A stretch of 64,000 nucleotides of DNA from Canna indica (lineage: Eukaryota > Streptophyta > Magnoliopsida > Zingiberales > Cannaceae), in assembly GCA_034359265.1 (NCBI GenBank), contig CP136890.1, positions 95,257,501 to 95,321,500 on the forward strand, in the 5' to 3' direction. The position numbers and the translations under genes are program-made. The notes below the pieces were generated by a model. The model was not told where the DNA came from. It ran no database searches and was given only the letters and a program-made list of their open reading frames with translations. Positions 58,850-64,000 of the stretch are shown here, piece after piece. Numbering within the stretch: the stretch's first letter is position 1; every line of letters begins with the position of its first letter.

Positions 58850-61611
58850 GGCAATTAAAATTAAGGATGAAGGATGAATTTATAAATTTTAAATTTTAAA
58901 TTAAATTACATAGATATTTGATAAAATCATAAATGCTTCAAGATAAATTGGTAAAATCATAAATAAATTTAGGCATTTAGCAAAATCTTAACTATGTTCG
59001 GATAAATTTGAGCGAGGGATTTGGAGGAGTTTGATAGACTATTATATCCTCATTTATAATAAGAATAATTTATATTTTAAAAATATTTTTATAATTTAAG
59101 TTTTTTTATTCATTAATCATTCAAATTCTTTCAAAATCTTCTAAAATGAAAGATTTGATCTTTAAAACCCCTCCAAACCTCCTCCTCCCAACTCTCTCAA
59201 AAGATCAAAATCCTCAATACAAATATAGTGTAAATATTTTTAGCAATTACACAAATTACATCTCGGAACCAAATTGGTTTATTAGTTTGATTTATTTTTC
59301 TTAAACAAATTTAGGGACTTTAGTGAAAAGTTTCTAAGTGCTCTTCTATTGCTAGTTATGAATTTTTTTTAACAAAGATAAAAAATCACAATAGGTATTA
59401 TACTAAGGTTCAAATCCTAAATCTCTAAGTAACATTCAATATGTTGTCATCAACTTAGCAATAATTATGAACTTTAATAAAAAAAAATATAAGTATATCA
59501 TTTTGCATGTTAAATTGATATATATTAATGTCAAAAAAATAATAATAAATATGATTTCTATCAAAATTAATCAACAAAATAACTATTTATCAAACAAAAC
59601 AAAAATAATCAAACTATCATAAGTCTTATGCTTCTCTATTTATTATAAGGTCAGTTTAGGGACTTAAGTGTTCATATATATTTGTTAAGTATATAGCAAT
59701 CATCACATTTGATATGTTTATGAAATTTATAAACATAAAAAAAAATATGTGTTAATTACAGTTGCATTAGTTGTTTGGGACTTTAGGTCTTATTTATTTT
59801 ATGATAGAATATGATTTATTATGGTATGGTATAATTTAATTTTATATTTGGAAAGACTTCTAATAAATTATCATGGTATGGTATAATAATCTCATGATTT
59901 GAAAATCATAAATTTTGACCGAGATTTCAAATCATGAATTTGATGGTTTCTCATGATTTTATGAAATTTTATTTCTAAAATATTATCAATCAAAATTTAT
60001 AATTTCTTTTATGCTCTTTATATACACATATCAGATTAAATTTTTATTTATCATTCTTAATCGACTTAGCCAAAACGTCGTTCTTCTTCGTAGCTGTTGT
60101 CATTTAACCATACCATATCATATCATTCTTCCAAACTAGATAATAATTTTTACAGTATTATACCATATAATATCATATCATATCATACATTATTAAATCA
60201 TGTTTCACCTCATCGGCCTAAAGTCCCTAAATACCTTTAAATGCATTTTAGTATATATAGAAAATTTTAAATTTGATATATTTTTGAAGTTGAATACATT
60301 TAAAATATGTGGTTGAACTATAAATAGTCAAATGCCAAGTACTCAATATATTAAAATACATATAAGAGCGACTTTGATTCCCAACAACTTTTATAAATAT
60401 AATTTTTGATATCTATCAATTTTATAAACATGTCAAATACGATAATTGTTATATACTAAAATATATATACGAGCATTTACAAATTCTTCACCAAATTCCT
60501 AACAAATGATATAAGAAATAGAAAACAAAGCACTTGTTATATTTTATTTTATATATAAATAATTATTTATTTATTAATTTTAATAAAAAAATATGATTAT
60601 AATCGGACATTGGTATCTCTCAATTTAATATGCAAATAAACTACTTACAAACTTCAACCAACGTCCCTAATTATTAACATAAGAGCACTTAAAGAATTTT
60701 TCATCAAAATTAAAGTTCATAAACTCGTATCAAGGAAAAATGAGTCAAATCACAAATAACTTCTAAAAACATGCATAAGTTGGAGGCTCCTAGGGTTTAG
60801 ACCTGGACTCTACCCTATTAAGATTTAGAATCCAATTTTATCCAAAACTTATGATGTAGTATAAATTCAGGTACTCTATTGAAATCTATAAATGACAAAT
60901 TATATATTACAAATTTTGAATATCCTATTGGAACTTGTAAATTTATAGATTTCAAAGTACAGGTTTAGTATATCATATTATAACTTGTATCTTAAAACAT
61001 GTAAATGAATAAATTTCGAGTACTAATTTCGGTTTCGATTCTAGATACCTGATGTGTTGGATTCGAAATCGAAAATAATTTTAATTTATTCCTTAAACTT
61101 TATCCTGAATTTTATCCGAATTTAATTCGAATCTATTCAAAATTTACTCATTAGAATAAATTTTAATCGATTTCCAACCTATCCGATATCTATTCACACC
61201 TCTTGTTGGAGCTTTACCATTGAAGTGTACCAGCCTCTCCTAGGGAAATGGAATGCCATCAAAGCATGTGGCTTTTCCATGGAAATGTATATACATGTCT
61301 CCTCTAATTTTTGCACCAAAAGGCACATCTATCATTGCCTTTTGTCTCCTCTTTCAAGTCATCACAAGAGGGATCCTTATTCTATTTGAGGTACCCTGAA
61401 TTCGATACAAAATAAGATTCAAAGGACCGCCCAAAAAAGCCAACTTGTCCTACTTAAGTTTTTTAGCCTCTTCGTATCTTAAACATGCTTGGGTCCTTGG
61501 GACCGTGTGAATGGAAGTTATCCAAGAATTCCTCAGAAATCGAAACTAAGTTATTTGACTTTTTCCAAATAAAAATATGAATACTAAAATTTTTAGATTC
61601 ATGATCAAAAT
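58621..61611. other. AT-rich intergenic region with repeat relics
   Basis: No gene was recognised. It contains a TA microsatellite at about 58817-58846, a tRNA-like relic on the - strand near 59380-59460 and an inverted-repeat element at 59787-60205. The remainder is AT-rich spacer. Confidence 0.6.
59787..60205. mobile_element. Possible MITE: TATGGTATGGTATAAT inverted repeat
   Basis: Left-side GATTTATTATGGTATGGTAT faces right-side ATACCATATAATATCATATC and ACCATACCATATCATATC. Arms are degenerate and simple in sequence, so ends and duplication are not fixed. Confidence 0.4.
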
Positions 61612-62147
61612 TTAATCATACCCAAGGGTATCCAATTGGTTTAAATTGGATCGAATCGACGTAAACCGAATCGAACAAAAAAAAAATTAAAAATGATAAT
61701 TTAAACCGAAAATCGAACCGAATATATGATGACCTCAACCCGACGAAACCAAATATGGGATGACCCAAACCAGGCATAACCGACTATTTTCGGTTCGGTT
61801 CAATTTTGTAACCAAACAAATCGAACCTCACACGATTGAGAAGAAATTAACATATTATTTCTATATTTCGGTTCTCCCCTAGCTAATTGGCTAATTGAGT
61901 CAATTGACCGACTATTTTGACGGTTGAATAAAGATTAAAAAAAAGTTTTTTTATTATTACATATTTCGATTCTCACTTCGGTTCGGTCCCCAAACTTTGG
62001 GAACCGAAGCTAAATCGATTATTTCTTATTCAATTTTGGTTCAATCTCGAACCAAACCTACCATGGACCCAACCGAATCAAATCAATAATTTTGGTTCGA
62101 TTTTTTCATTTCAAATTAGTGTAAATCGAGCAGTGGACACCCCTAAT
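61612..62147. repeat. GGTTCGGTTC/GAACCGAA-rich repetitive element
   Basis: Many copies of CGGTTCGGTT-type motifs on both strands lie between ACCCAAGGGTATCCAATTGG and GTGGACACCCCTAA, ends commonly seen in small plant transposons. It has no coding content. Confidence 0.4.
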
Positions 62148-62160
62148 AATATATTTTCTA

Positions 62161-62609
62161 TCCCCTCCGTCAAAGTCTTTAAAGTATTAAAGACTTTTGC
62201 AGAAAAATCAAAAAAATTACTAAAAAATTACTAAAAAATATTAAATATATTTTTTACTACAACAAACCCGATCTATAAAAATATAAAATTAGAGATAAAT
62301 TAAATTTTTATTTCTAAATTTTCATATTTAGAGACTAATAGACACAATATTTATTTTTAATTAATCTCTAAAAATATATAGAAACAATAATAATATAATC
62401 ATTTAATTGATTTGACTCTGAGTTATAGAAACAACAGCAACATAGTCACTTAATTAATCTGACTCTAAAATTATTTTTATAGATCTTTGAAGATTATTGA
62501 GAATAAATTTTGTGTCTATTAGTCTTTAAGTATAATTTTTTTAGTATTTTTTTATTTTTCTTTAATTTTTAACAAATTCTTTAATACTTTAAAAACTTTG
62601 ATAGGGGAG
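62161..62609. mobile_element. Stowaway-like MITE
   Basis: TCCCCTCCGTCAAAGTCTTT with AAAGTATTAAAGA at the left is mirrored at the right by TCTTTAATACTTTAAAAACT then TTGATAGGGGAG. TA lies next to both ends. CTCCCTCCGT-type ends with TA duplications are Stowaway hallmarks; the match here is imperfect. Confidence 0.55.
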
Positions 62610-64000
62610 TAGGAAAAGTATTATTAAAATTTAATTCAGAATCTAAGAATTAAGTTTAGCATTCATATTTTGGTTTGGAAAATTTTAAATAAAATTATTT
62701 CGATTTTAATAAAGGTTTAGAAACTATTTTCTATTTTGTTTAACTTATGAATATGCCAAAATCTTGTTTGCTTGTTAAATAGGTTAATTAGTGTTTTTTT
62801 TTATAAAAAAAGTAAATAACAAAAACCTCTCATGAACTATGATTTATTTATAATTACCCTTCGTAAATTTTGAAACTAGATAAAACTGAGACTAAACTTT
62901 ATGAAACTAATAAAGATACACTATTTGTTAACTCAATGTTATTTATTTAATATAATATTTTTTAAATGACACGTGATAATTTTTCAATGGTCCAAATATT
63001 AAATGATAAATCAAAAAAGTTAATTAAAAAAATTAATAAATTAGAAGTTATGAAATATTAATTGTAAATTTATTTTATAATTAATTTTTCTAATATTTAA
63101 TATTTTATAATTTATAATTTATTAATTTTTCAATTATTATTTTTAATATTAGGATCAATGAAAAGTTATCATTTATTATTTTAGAAAAAAATATGTTAAA
63201 TAAATAATATTAAATTAACAAATAATATATTTTTGTTAGTTTTATAAAATTTAATTATTCTTTTTAATCTAATTCAAAGTTCATGTACCTTAATTGTAAA
63301 TAAATTATAGTTCAAAAGAGATTTTATTATTTACCCTTTAAAAAATACAGAAAAGAATGGACACGTGGTTGTCAGCATTACGTGTAGTAATCTGAGCAAT
63401 GGTTGACCATAACATTATGTTTTTTCAATTAATTTTTCTTATCAACAAAATTACTTGCACGTAAGAAGAGGAATGTGCTGTCATTTAGTCACGCAGATTG
63501 AAGGAGTGAGAAAGATTCATCAATTCATCGAAAAAATTTAAAAAATCGATCGAATCGAAATTGAATTAATTGAAAAAAATTCCGTTCAGTTAACAGTATT
63601 TTTTTATTTTAAAAAATTCAGTTTTCGATTCAGTTCGGTAAATTAACTGATTAATCGAAATTAATTTTAATATATAAAAAATAAAAATTATATATAATAT
63701 GTTATAGTTTGCTTTGGTGGAAGGTGTTAAAATTATGTTTCACAACCTAGGTTTGAATCTTAGTTAAGTATAATATTTATTTTATTTTGATCATTATAGA
63801 TATAATAATTTTGATAGTAAGATTTATATCAAATAACAAAATTTGTTTGAGGGGTTGAGGTGATATATTTGAGTGGTCCAAAGTTTGAATCTTGATAAAA
63901 TATTGATTTTTTTTTCATCATTTTTTCGGTGAATTTGGTAAATTAACCGAATCGAACCGAAAATTTGATTAATCGAATTTTTTGGTTCGATAAACGGTTA
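62610..64000. other. AT-rich intergenic DNA, no gene seen
   Basis: No exon or domain was recognised. From about 63530 to the window end TCGGTTAATTGA/AATTAACCGAATCG motifs recur, with two tRNA-like GGTTTGAATCTT box-B-like words (63762 and 63881). These suggest a further small element running off the window. Confidence 0.5.

Overview
This is a stretch of plant nuclear genome. It has intron-rich genes with GT-AG introns that can be rebuilt exon by exon, long AT-rich intergenic DNA and many transposable elements. A monocot is likely, and a commelinid is possible, because the CONSTANS-like gene is extremely GC-rich at its 5' end while introns and spacers are AT-rich. That placement is inference; nothing in the window names the species.

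Six protein genes are supported. On the + strand are an ARL1-type small GTPase (2666-8676, 8 exons, 182 aa) and a CONSTANS-like B-box/CCT transcription factor (11746-12896, 2 exons, 355 aa). On the - strand are a BTB/POZ protein of the At3g05675 type (main exon 14417-15742, 5' end unresolved), a GLUTAMINE DUMPER-like membrane protein (19621-20043), the spliceosomal core protein SmE (30971-39511, 6 exons, 88 aa) and a hybrid histidine kinase of the AHK5 type (40689-56925, 12 coding exons, 983 aa). The genes have unrelated jobs (Golgi trafficking, light/flowering regulation, amino-acid export, splicing, two-component signalling), as expected for a eukaryotic chromosome; there is no operon-like system.

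Layout: 1-560 is a retrotransposon fragment; 560-2660 is AT-rich DNA with an inverted-repeat element just upstream of ARL1; 8.7-11.7 kb is intergenic; 11.7-20.2 kb is a gene-dense part; 20.2-30.9 kb is a gene desert with several large foldback elements, one nested in another; 30.9-39.5 kb is SmE, its introns swollen by a hAT-like element carrying a MULE-like MITE and by a non-autonomous LTR retrotransposon sitting inside a foldback element; 40.7-57 kb is AHK5 with more copies of that foldback family; 58.6-64 kb is AT-rich repeat-bearing spacer.

The most interesting structure is a family of foldback elements with CATGG/CCATG-type ends and 8-bp target duplications. Five insertions lie in the introns of SmE and AHK5. 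One copy has jumped into another copy, and one has been split by the LTR retrotransposon. That retrotransposon lacks gag-pol and carries four 246-bp tandem repeats whose antisense strand stays open as an 82-residue repeating ORF.
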